Below are positions 24,048 through 34,869 of a stretch of DNA of 64,000 bases, in pieces. The position numbers were made by a program, and so were the translations under genes. The DNA is from Blasia pusilla (Eukaryota > Marchantiophyta > Marchantiopsida > Blasiales). Within the stretch, counting starts at the first letter, position 1; every line of letters starts with the position of its first letter. The notes below the pieces were generated by a model. The model searched no databases and was not told the DNA's origin. It worked only from the letters and a program-made list of their open reading frames with translations. The stretch spans positions 57,412,001-57,476,000 of the forward strand of contig CM114271.1 in assembly GCA_050084515.1 (NCBI GenBank), in the 5' to 3' direction.

Positions 24048-25289
24048 CCCAATGCGCGCTACCTTCTTTTCTACTTACCATCAATGGTAACGCAAACTCA
24101 GGGGTAGCAACCCCAGTAGCTACTCAAATCACCTCTCTAAAACATTTACCAGCATCTTGAATGTCCAATGAAACAGGACCTCTCATCACTAGCTCCTAGA
24201 CATTGGAGGAAAGAGTTTGAACTCCCAAATTTAGTTCGGCTCGGTAAACGAGGGATTGAGTAACATCCACATGATAGTTCTCTTTATTATCCACGTCTAA
24301 AAGATGCAACACCAATAACGTGTCACTAGAAACAATGCTACATCCAATCAAGCACATTCCACCCAAAATTGCGCTCTCCTTCCCTACAAGTTTGACATTC
24401 TGTCTGATTTCGGACACTCCTTACGTAGCCAATATTCTAGCGCTTATCCCATAAGCCAAAACAATCGGCTTTACAAAATTCAAATTGAAAGGCACTCTTC
24501 AATCGCAGATCAAAGCGCCTAGAACCTTTGTCCGTGTAAGAATCTGCTTCTTAACCATGATTGTAGACCGAAAAACTTTACTGCAATACCAGAAGTCGTA
24601 AGCAATGCGTTAAACACAAGAGAGAAACCCCATTTCTTAACGCATGATAGGCAAGAATCGAGCAATATAGTACTCATCATAAATCCATTTAGTACAAACA
24701 TATGTAGACGTAAACTAATCTTGGTGAATTGGAAAGTGGAGATCTGCACAACCTCAAGAATTTTGAAACTCGGTCCCTTGGGCACTTGCTGCTCTGGTAT
24801 ACAGTGGAATTCAATGAGCTAAAGATTTTGAAACCAGGGGGTCCACTGACACCACCAGATTCAATCCAAACTCTTGATTTAGAAACATATGAGCTGTCGT
24901 CCTTTCGTTTCTCTCGCGAATCTAGGAATTGATACTAAAACTTACAACGATAACAACCCCATCACCCGACTGAACCCACCAAGGATGACGTCCATCTTGG
25001 TCAAAAACACTCTAGAGGAAATTTGACAACTGCCTGATTGTGTTACAAGATTCCTTACCCTAACATACATTCCAATCTACCCCCGTGGTTCAATCAAACT
25101 TCCATATTAGGTACTAGCGTATATTCGCCTGTCAAAACTATGTACCCTTGGCTACAATAGAGTACATTTGTAGGGCAATTGCAAAATTACTCCCTCCAAA
25201 CCTCTACCAATCGAAACACGAAGTAGTGAACGATACCAATTCTTCATGATTGGTTCTCTGTCCGCAATATAAACAACTTAGCACAATGC

Positions 25290-25565
25290 CGAAGGGCTAC
25301 TACCTTTGAATCGCCACGACGTCAAAAGTCGTGATACCTTCTTAAGGGGTATCAAGTCTAAAGGGTTTCCAAGCTTGAAAGGCTACTACGTATGAAGCGT
25401 TTGCAAACTTGAAGGGCTACAAGGTTGGAGCACTACCACGGCCGAGAGGATACTACGTCTGGATCCTTACCACGTCGAAAAAGCTACTGTGTCAGAAACG
25501 TTACCGCGTTTGAACGGACCATTTCAGCATTTGAAGGGATACTACGTTCGAACCATTAGCAAGTT
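25290..25565. repeat. Degenerate short repeats (CTACTACGT/GAAGGG)
   Basis: Motifs like GGCTACTACGT-TGAA, GTTACCACGT-CGAA and TTGAAGGG recur every 30-40 bp with many substitutions. This looks like an old minisatellite. No exact period can be stated. Confidence 0.45.
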
Positions 25566-26020
25566 AGGCTTCTAACGGCTTGCAATAGGATCTTAAGTCC
25601 ATACTTGAATGAACATGGCAGATCATAATCTGTGTGGTTTCCACGTGTAAATCTTAACATACTAATTTTTACGCCCGTTATCCAAACGGCACAAGCCAAT
25701 CCCTTTAATGAAAGCAAATACACTATCAGAAAGAAACCCAAGCATCAGAGGCCAAGTATTGTGGCCTTTGATGTTCCTCCTTCTCCTTCTCCTTCTCCCT
25801 CCACCATTATCTACTTTAGTAAGATGGGACTAAAAGAGAGAAGTTTACACTACAAATGCAGTAGATATATTGACCAATGACCTAACTCCTCGAAAAGCAC
25901 AGCTAGCCAGAAGCAAAACGCATTCAGAACTAAAACGTAGTTAGGCAGTTGCAGGCCTTAGCGCCACAATTGTACCGTGACAACCTCACTTGAATCAGCC
26001 AAAGTTACTGCTCAGTTTGG

Positions 26021-26080
26021 ATTCTTAGATACTCATGACTGACCGAAGCTGACTTCGGTCGATCGGGAGTACCTAAGAAT
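26021..26080. repeat. Imperfect inverted repeat, 28-bp arms
   Basis: The left arm ATTCTTAG-AT-ACTC...GACCGAAG and right arm CTTCGGTC...GAGT-AC-CTAAGAAT are separated by four bases (CTGA). Most positions pair, with mismatches in the middle. It could be a folded-back element end or a small-RNA hairpin. Confidence 0.75.
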
Positions 26081-26393
26081 CGGAACAAAAGATCTAGTTA
26101 AACAAACGATAACTGAATCCAATTCCCTAAACCATTTTCGTAACTCTACATGTAGGGTGTGAATTGGAAGTGTAGTTGCAAACCCTAAAACCTAAACACT
26201 GACATGCACATCACTTCTAGAAATGATAGAACAACCGAAATACCTTCACGAAGGGCACTCAAGAATCCAGCTCTGCATGACATCTCCTTCCCCGCAATAA
26301 AAGCCATACATTCAAGTGCACCGGAAGTATGGATCTATGCTCAGTTTGATAGCTTTAAATCCAGAAATGAACGGATACCTAAACATGTGCTTT

Positions 26394-27745
26394 TAGAACT
26401 AGAGTTCCCAAATTTAAATACTGTTAATAGAGTTATAAATACTGTTCTCAAATGAGATCGCGGCCCTTCTTATCGGATTCCTCACTATCAAAAGTAGAGA
26501 TCCCATTCTTGAAATGAGACCGAAGATCAATTGGAAATCAGGTTTCGGTTCTTCTAACGACAACTGAGCCCGAATAGGTGCTTTCAGAACTCTAGTTCCC
26601 AAATGAGTTCGCCGTCCTCCTTCCCGGCATCCTCACCATCAAAACTCTACATCGAGTTCTCAAAACTAGATGGAGGATCAATCGGAACTCAGGTTTTGGT
26701 TCCATAGAGGAGAGTCCATCACTGAAGGAGGTCTTTCGGAACAGCAGTTTCCAAATCAAATCGCCGGCCTCTTTCCTTCCTACCTCACCATCGGAACTCT
26801 AGAATCATCTAGTTCTCAAAATCAGAAGGATGATCAATTGGGACTAAGGTTCCGGTTCCAGAGACGTGAGCACCAACCTAAACAAGGACTTTCGGAATTT
26901 TAGTTCCCAAATCAAATCGCTAGCCACTTTACTACCTCACCATCAGAACTCTAGTTCCAATTCTTGAAATGAGAAGGAGGATCAATCGGAACTTCATAAG
27001 TTGATATTGCGGGCCTCCTTTCTGACTTCTTGACTTCCACACCTAAACTAGAGATCCACTTCTCGAAATGAGAAGGAGGATGAATCGGAACTCAGGTTCC
27101 AATTCCATAGACGAGAGTCCATCTCTGAAGTTCCCAAATGAGTTCCTCGTCCTCCTTCCCGGCTTCTTCATGATCCAAACTCTACATCCACTTCTGAAAA
27201 TTAGAAGGAAGAGCAATCGGAACTCAGGTTCCGGTTCTAGAGATGGGAAACCCTACCTAAACCAGGGCTTTCGGGACTGTAGTTCCCAAATCAAATCTCC
27301 GGCCTCTTTCCTTACTATCTCACCATCGAAACTCTAGTTCTAGTTCTTGAAATAAGAAGGAGGATGAATCGGAACTCAGATTCTGGTTCCATACACAAAA
27401 ATTGAGCCGGACCGGCTGCTTTCAAAACTGTAGTTCCCAAATGAGATTGTGGGAGTCCTTATCGGATTCCTCGCTATCGGAACTAGAGATCCATTTCTCG
27501 AAATGAGAAAGAGGATAAATTGGAACTCAGGTTCCGGTTCCTGACACTAACCCTAAGCCAGAACAGGGGCATTTGGAACTATAGTTCCCAAAAGAGATCG
27601 TAGGCATCCTTCCCGGCTTCCTCACCATCAGAAGTAGAGATCCAATTCTTGAAATGAGATGGAGGATCAATCGGAACTCACATTCCAGTTCCATAAATAA
27701 TAAGGGAGCCCTAAACGAGGGCATACGAAATTGAAGTTTCTTAAT
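26394..27745. repeat. Satellite of about 152 bp with AGTTCCCAAAT anchor
   Basis: The anchor AGTTCCCAAAT (or a close variant) occurs at 26403, 26594, 26746, 26902, 27129, 27281, 27432, 27583 and 27735. Spacings are 191, 152, 156, 227, 152, 151, 151 and 152 bp. The 227-bp gap equals about one and a half units. Units also share CGGCCTCCTTTCC...CTCACCATC, GAAATGAGAAGGAGGATCAATCGG and GGAACTCAGGTTCCGGTTCC. The sequence differs from the 206-bp satellite except for the common GGAACT-AGTTCC palindrome theme. Confidence 0.9.
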
Positions 27746-28652
27746 CAAATCGCTAGAACTGTTCCCTCCAGTGCTAGAAATGAGAACCATAAACTACGCC
27801 TCATTACTCGGAAATGGAGTCCAAAATGAACCTTGCGAGACCTCTAAGGAGCTATCCGGATGGGCATAATACTAGTTTGGATGTGCGCTTCATATGCCAA
27901 GCGCATTGGATTTTCAAATCAATTATATGACTTGAGCAATAGGAATGTTAGAACCTCCTTGTATTCCATTTACAAATATCAGGATACAATGCCAAGGCCT
28001 TCGGCGCATTGCACGCCGAATACACATTGAAAAAATCTTGGAGAAGACATCGTTCTCTACCCTAAACCTTTACAAGCGATCTTCCTTTAGGCTCGGAAGT
28101 CACAATATCTAAAACCCCCTGAGAGGCATTTTCTATGCTTCCGCAATTGAGATCAAAATGAACTCCTATTGAACTCCACCGTAGACCAGATTGACAACAA
28201 CACAAGTGTTGCATTCAAAAGGAGAAGAAAAAAGAACCTCACGATTGTATTTCCGCGTCGACCTACAAAAGATCAACAACTGGGCGCTCACATTCTTCCC
28301 TCACTTGCAGAGCAAGCACTCAGCACCTGCGGTGCAGAGAGATCGATAGCAAAAAAATGATATGGGGAAATGTTGCTACTTATACTTGTCATTCATGACA
28401 GACTCGATGTTCGACTAGCAGTCCAGATTAGATCCATGTCAACACACTTGCGTTACTTAACCTAATATTTGCATCCATTTCAAAATTCAAATTTGGACGT
28501 CACAAATTCAGGATTCGTGTCAGGAGAAGATATTGCGCATTAGATCAAAACAGCATATGTCAAAATCATTTAAGCCACTCCTCAATCAGTTATGAAAACC
28601 AATGGCTGAGATTGACGAAAGGGCACGGATCGATCACCTCAAACTGACTTCA

Positions 28653-28733
28653 GTTGGAATCCTATATAATCCTCACTCATTCCATTAGAATGGTTTTCTA
28701 ATGGAATGAGCGAGGATTATATAGGATTCCAAC
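28653..28733. repeat. Near-perfect hairpin, 36-bp arms
   Basis: The left arm (28653-28688) and right arm (28698-28733) are inverted copies with a single mismatch, separated by a 9-base loop. Arms run from GTTGGAATCC to TTCCATTAG and contain TATATAATCC. This is unlikely by chance, and candidates are a small MITE-like fold-back or a young small-RNA precursor. Confidence 0.92.
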
Positions 28734-29282
28734 CCAACCTCGTGAGCCCAGTCTCCCAACGTCCTCTGTCCCTCCCCAACCATTCTCTTAAATCTATAAG
28801 GGCGCTATACCACATGATCACAATCGTAACCATAGTCTTGAGATATGAGGCCTCCACATATCGTAAGCTTATGAATTGAACCTCTGGACGGGCTCTACAA
28901 AGAAGTCCTCTATTTTTTCCTCTTCTGGGCCATCTTTCCTTTCATAATCCATTTCACTTAGGGTCTCTACCCACACACATTGGTAAAATAACGAGGGCCT
29001 CCGCTAGTCCAACAAATCAATTTGTGACTTCAAATCTTGCTTCATCATCGTCGCTTGATAAGCAAATTGCCCTAATACAGAGTCGAATCACCTTCAAATA
29101 GTCTTGTAAGTGTGACGCAAACTCCGTAATTTGTGATTTCCAATAGTATTTTTGGAAAAGATTTATAGAGGTGACCATAATACTGAAAAAATACCAAGGG
29201 TATTTGTTTGATTGATACTATAGATCCGAATGTGTTGAGGTGACGTCCACCTTAGAAAGTTGGCTGAGAGTTTGCCAGTCGG

Positions 29283-30310
29283 GTGGCGAGTTGTCCATCT
29301 CCAACTTACCCGGAAAGGCCTCCAACGTTCTTTCGAATAGGATCTTCAGATCTGTTAGAAGATCACCAAAGTTCCAATTGGAATTTCTCTTCCTCATCCC
29401 GATTGGATCTTAAGGTCCAATTCATCCACAGTCTAGTGACCCTTCGATCGGATCTTAAGATCCGAATAAAGGACATTAGGCGTGTTGGAAGGTCATTCGA
29501 AACTACACTTCCCAATCACCTCCAGGTGAGAGAATGTTGGCCTTCCGGCTCAAAAACTCTCTCCTCTATTTACTAGGAATATTTGGAACTATAGTTCTAG
29601 TCGTAGAACTACGCTAGAGGTTAACGCTTTTCTCTGCTTAAGAGTGGACCTTAAGATCCACCCTTCCCGACGGGATCTTAAGATCCAATTTGCTCTTTGT
29701 CCTCTGACGCTTATAGCGGATCTTAAGATTTGATTCAAGATCATTTAGGCATCCGCGTGCTTGCCAGCGGACAATCCACATTTCTTCTTAACAGATAACC
29801 CACGATTCACAAAATTGCGATAGGTGCGCAAAGGAATTTTTTCCAACTCCTTGATGACTTCATAAGGGGGATGGCTCCTCGCAGCAATCGGAACCAGAGT
29901 TCCAATCGGACTTACCCTTCCTCATCTCGATTAGATCTTAAGGTTCAATTCACCCATAGTCCAGTGACCCTTCGATCGAATCTTAAGATCCAAATCTATG
30001 ACTTTCGGCCCTCCGCGTGCCTGTCAACGGAACCTTCCAATATCGCTGGAAGTTGTCCTTTCCCGTCTCGCGTAGAGGCGCACAATGTTCTTTTGAATGG
30101 GATCTCAACATCCGTTGGAAGGTCATTCGGAACTAGAGATCCCAATCACCTCCAGGTGAGAGAATGTTGGCACAAAGCAGTTATGTTGAACTTTCTGCTG
30201 ACTTTATTATGTGGATGGCACATCTCCACATTCGAAACCAGAGTTCCAATCGGACACACCCTACAGGTTGCCACTCTTCCCGAATGGATCTTAAGGTCCT
30301 ATTCGCCCTG
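29283..30310. repeat. Palindrome-rich repeat block
   Basis: Two related blocks start at about 29370 and 29898: AGTTCCAAT...CCTCATC...GATTGGATCTTAAGGTCCAATTC...CAGT...GTGACCCTTCGATCGGATCTTAAGATCC. GGTCATTCG-AACTA...CCCAATCACCTCCAGGTGAGAGAATGTTGG is repeated at about 29491 and 30121. A third partial unit lies at about 30228-30310. GGATCTTAAGATCC-type palindromes occur at least six times. Frames at 29283, 29871 and 30164 are repeat-derived. Confidence 0.75.
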
Positions 30311-30380
30311 TGCAATAAGATGATTATAGTTCTGTCCTACTTTCCATTTGGTGTATGGTTAACAATTAATTGCCACTTCA

Positions 30381-32251
30381 ATGTGCAAATTTCATATTGA
30401 TGCAATGGAATTCTGCATCTATGATATAGTGTATCTACAAGATGGATCATCCATATCTGTTGGAAGAGCTAGAATCGTGGACACCAATTCCGAAAGAATA
30501 GTCCACAACATACCACTTAGTACATGTCTCTGGAGGAAGTCTTCGGAAGTTCAACAAGCACTTATAATGGAGAACCTTTATACGATTTCATTGGAGCCTT
30601 CATCACATGGCCTTGTAATTGAGTTACAACAACTAATACATGTGGCGGACATGAGGATGTGGAACGAGAGCCTCATTGCCCCACACAGTATTCAAAGAAA
30701 GTTTTCACTCCACACCATGGTCCATTCGTCTTACTTCATTGACGGACAAAGGGTTGTGCAATTGGAAGGTAGAACGGTGAGCCTTCTAGGTTGGCGACAC
30801 ACCCATGGTCTGGGAAAAACGAGATTCGAGGACGAAGTAAGAAATGTCAAAGATGGCAAGACGCGGACGGGGCATGGGAACCTTGAAAGAAATTGCATAA
30901 CCCAGAGGACGGCGCAAGCGGTGGAAATGGTCAAGCTGATAATTGAGGAGATTAGAGATCGGATGCCCAACAAGGAAAGAACAATGTCAGACGAGAGAAG
31001 AGAGGAATTAATTCGGTTGCCTCAATTTTTCTCCTCGAAGTATATACGAGAAGTAGTCAATAAGGAAGGAGGGAAATTGGGATTAGCGGGAGTCTCACAA
31101 TCAAGTGTCAGACAAATCAAAAAATAATATTTCTCCAATGTTGCTATTCATAAATCAGATGATAACTTTTCTCACTGTGTGACATGTGCAATGCTGAAGT
31201 CTGTGGGAAATACTGCATCGACAAACGAGGAGAAGGCTATTCTTAAGGAAAGGGTAGTCAAACATGATTACTTGCAAAGGTCTCAAAGGAGTTTATATTA
31301 CACTTGGCGAGCAGAATGCGTGCGCCATCTTGAGTCTTATCTTTGCCTAATCCACAACAAAATGGATAGTATCAAAATAGGTTTGCCAATAGCGTGGCAA
31401 CAAACCAAAGATTTGGTTTTGGCTCAATCGTTTCCAATTACTTCTATAGGTAAATATTGCGGAATAACACTCCATTATACTAGAAAATGGTTTAGGATGC
31501 AAGTGACAGTTAGCAAGTTTGTAGGGCTATCTTGATCCTATTCACATAAGAAGACTTAAGTTCCCATTTTTAATCCACACCCAAAACTTTTTCCTAAGAG
31601 AAAGAGATTGATCTATGCCTGATCTATTAATCGGAATTGAAGTTCTCATAGGGCGTTACATTTCTTGCATGTCTTGCCTAATGGAACTTGCGGACGCATG
31701 TGGTACTTGCCGCACGTATCCAGTTTGGAGAAATGGTACCTTCTTTAGGTACTTGAATATTAAGTTGAATCTTACTCACTCTATTTCTAATTGCAGGTAT
31801 CTTGACTCATGGGCATGAACCGTGTGCAATTGCTCAATTTGACATAGGAATCTACAAGCAGGGATCTAATTGGATAATTGGATCATTGGTAAAGTTGTTC
31901 CAGAGTTTGGAAAATCCCCGCGGTGAAATACAGGAATTCTTGGACGGGCCCGACCTAACTCCACTTTACAATCGATTCTTAAAAGGGAGGGAAAAGCTTG
32001 ATGGATTACTCTGTGCAGCGTGTAGGCTCACAAAGTCTGCCGAAGAGGGACCAAGGAAGCTGCCTAAGATTTTGAATCTACAAATGGACAACTTTGGAAA
32101 AGATAACAAAAATATTAACGTCATGGCCTATTTGGCCCTTCTTGTTCACAGGGAGGCATTCGCCGAGATTCACTTGGATTTTCTCATCCCTGAGCACACT
32201 CATGAAGATGTTGATGCTATGTTTAGCAAATTCTCAAGAACTTTACGGTGA
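30381..32251 (+). pseudogene. Transposon protein with DUF7869-like domain
   Basis: The N-terminal frame (30381-31127) contains GWRHTHGLGKTRF, a THGxxxR-like start found in this transposon group, and TRTGHGNLERN. It runs through one TAA at 31125 into ...SHCVTCAMLKSVG and a helical part (EKAILKERVVKHDYLQRSQ). The frame at 31802-32251 holds LNLQMDNFGKDNKNINVMAYL and FLIPEHTHEDVDAMFSKFSRTL, which match the DUF7869 signature (DN...KN...GHTHEDIDxxFS). The function of this domain in plant and fungal transposons is not established. Asp, Asn and His are conserved, which suggests a nuclease-like fold. Stops and phase changes at 31535-31802 make it non-functional. Confidence 0.65.
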
Positions 32252-33125
32252 CACAATGCATACACCTTGAAAGATCTTGCGACACTGTTTTTTAACTCCA
32301 CCTCACCGAATCCAGCACCACAAGTGGTTCAAGACATTCCTGACTTCAAGGAGTACTTGAAAGGTTTCATCGGGCCTAAGACGAAAAAATCAGTGGTATG
32401 GACTGTAGAAGGAGGTCGATTCTAATTTACTATATTTGCGGATGGTATGCCCATCATGCATTACAAGATGTATGATTCTGATAAAGAGTAGATGCCGAAT
32501 AAGCGTGATTATAACGTATTTTTACGTCATGAAATTACTTGATATCCTCTTATTCCTAGTGGGAATCCAGAGCGCTTACTGCCCACATCTTTGAAGGTAT
32601 TTTTCGAAAGGAAGAAAGGTGTATCTCAGTACATTGAGTACTTTGATAAGATGGGAAGCAAATCTTCCGAAGGCACAAAGGTCGAGTTCCAACAACTAGC
32701 ACGGCAGTGGAGGAAGACGATCGAGGAATTGGACTAATTGTTTCCTCATGGAAACCCTCAGGACAAGGTTCAAAACTTGCGATTAAATCACAAAACAGCA
32801 GCAAATGAAGATTCTCCTACCAATAATAGGACCAATTTGATAGCCCATGACATTGCTTCATCCTTCTCTGAGATATTGGAAGATTTTTGGCCTTTAACCA
32901 AACAGAACACTCAAGGTCCTATTGTCTTTGGGATGTAAAAAAAGGGAGAAGAATAGTAGTGACAAACCAATGTTGTGTCCACATGACTCGATTATAGCAT
33001 CTTTTGCTAATTCTACATATGCAATAGAGGATGGACTAGTGAGTATCCCTATTGACGTGGCTAATTTTGTAAAATCTATAATAACTTTTGGCACTAACCC
33101 AATACTAGAAGATAGAGATGACTAG
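32252..33125 (+). pseudogene. Downstream remains of the DUF7869 transposon gene
   Basis: Reading continues in the same phase after the TGA at 32249: HNAYTLKDLATLFFNSTS, IPDFKEYLKGFIGPKTKK, stop, FTIFADGMPIMHYKMYDS, stop, MPNKRDYNVFLRHEIT, stop, YPLIPSGNPERLLP, KKGVSQYIEYFDKMG, EFQQLARQWRKTIEELD. At least five single stops interrupt otherwise coding-like sequence, which shows gradual decay of one long gene. A terminal part (SFSEILEDFWPLTKQN) runs to about 32935. Confidence 0.5.
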
Positions 33126-33459
33126 TAACAAAAACACAAATATTGTAAGCCCGTGTTAGAATTAAATGTAATGTTATTGAGAGTCATCACTTGATTTTAT
33201 AAAGATTCTTTACCTTTCTACATATGGTATGTCATTGAGATTGTTGAATAAAATGGTTTTGTAGAAGCTTTCACAATTGGAATCGGATTCCATGTTCTTC
33301 CCATTTTAAATTTTATTGTTTAGTTTCATGCTCCAACTTGCACCGTGTAGTTTAATTCATCCATTTGGACTTTAGATGAAAACCAAGTTTCCCTAAGTGA
33401 GACTACACTCTATATCATAGTAACTCCCAAAATCTATTGGTTTACAAACTTGAAGGGAT

Positions 33460-34380
33460 CATTAAAAATCTTAAACCCTACACCCTTCAAACCGTAAGCC
33501 CTAAGGGATAACTAAGCCTAAAGCCTACAACCTAAACACTAAGCCCTAGCCAAAAATTATACAACCCTTTCTTGAAACCTAGACAGGAAACAATAAACCC
33601 TTAATTCTATAACATAAGCCATAAACCACAAACCCTAAGCCAAAAGCCCTAACCTTAAGCTATATACCCCTAAGCCAAAAACTCTAAAAACTAGGCCAGA
33701 AACCCTAAACCTTAACCCCTAAGCAAAAAACCCTAAACCCTAAGCCAAATATCGTAAACCCTACAACCTAAGCAATAAACACTAAATCCTAGGCAAAAAC
33801 CCCGAAATCCTAACCCCTAAGCAATAAACCCTAAACCCTAGGCAAAAAATCCCAAACGCTAACCCCTAAGCCAAAAACCCTAAAGCCTGAGACAAACCCC
33901 TAAACCCTAACCCCTAAGCCGAAAATCCTAAACCCTAGGCCAATTACCCTATACCATATCCCGTAAACCAAAATCCCTAAACCCTAAGCGAAAAACCCTA
34001 AAGCCTAAGCCACACACCCTAAATCCTAGAACCTGAGCAATAAACCCTAACCCCTAATCCCTAAGACAAGAACCCTAAACCCTGAGCAAAGAACCCTAAA
34101 TCCTAAGCCAAACACCCTAAACCCTAGAACCTAAGCCATAAATCCTAAACCCTAGGCTAAAAACCCTATATCCTAGCTCCTAGGCAAAAAACCACAAACC
34201 CTAAGCCAAACATCCTTAACCCTAGAACCTAGCACTAAACCCTTAACCCTAACCCCGAAACCCTAAACCCTATAACGTAAGCCAAAAACCACAAACCCCA
34301 AGCTATAAACCCTGAACCCTAGGCCCTTAGCCCTAAACCCCAAGCCATAAACCCGAAACCCTAAGCCATAAATATGGATA
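33460..34380. repeat. Interstitial telomere-like repeat block (CCCTAAA type)
   Basis: About 0.9 kb of degenerate CCCTAAA-derived sequence. Units such as AAACCCTAAACCCTAAGCC alternate with AAGCCATAAACC and CCTAGGCAAAAACC. Perfect tandem heptamers are rare, so this is an old interstitial telomeric or subtelomere-like satellite. CCCTAAA is the canonical telomere repeat of most green plants, and its orientation here is C-rich on the + strand. It lies between two transposon remnants. Confidence 0.9.
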
Positions 34381-34869
34381 ACAAAGAGGGTAAAACCTAA
34401 GTTGTACTCCCATTACACTATGTCCTAGTGTGCTAATAATCATATTAGAAAAAAATTGGGTTTTCTAAAATATCACATTTGTCGAAATTGGCATTTTTTA
34501 ATTTATGCAATTATTACCTTATAATTTCATATATCACTAATCCATCTCCCAAAATTATTCCATGATTTAGTCATATTTTTATATGACTAATATTTCATTA
34601 TTGGACGGACAAATATGACTACCATATGACTAGGGAACATTCAAGTCATGAAGAACCTTAGTGATTTGAGTCATATATAGTCATTAAAGCTACCATTTTC
34701 TTTTTTTTGAGTGGTTTTTGCACCCGCATGATTAAACCTTCTAAGGAAAGAGGGTATATCCATTGTTCATCTTGTCCGAGAGTTGAATGTAAGCTTCCTG
34801 CAAAGTTTTGATGAAAATGAAGTTATGACCAAAAGCCAGCTGTCTATCTTCCTAAAGGAAGGTATATGA

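Larger units (their letters stand above)
19774..24417 (-). pseudogene. Multi-exon gene, probably decayed, family unknown
   Basis: Reading leftward from 24417, exon-like frames with good splice sites follow one another on the minus strand and finish at a stop at 19774. They are a GQHT-containing region at 23241-24047, a coil-rich region at 22780-23130, exons 21820-22398 and 21460-21714, an exon at 21172-21310, four duplicated short exons at 20366-21016, and a last exon at 19774-20070 (ends LDFSTWEA). Several exons carry single in-frame stops with good coding sequence on both sides (near 24196, 24127, 23835, 22961, 22780, 22195, 21535). Most are TAG or TGA where CAG or CGA would fit. This suggests a recently dead gene or domesticated transposon. 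I do not recognise the overall family. It may be two genes. Confidence 0.5.

Noticed and set aside
19774-24417. A genetic code in which TAG means Gln, suggested by the many TAG codons at probable Gln positions
   Set aside because: TGA codons interrupt the same genes, TAG in the protease falls at a usual Trp, and the intact F-box gene has no internal TAG. C-to-T decay explains all of these.
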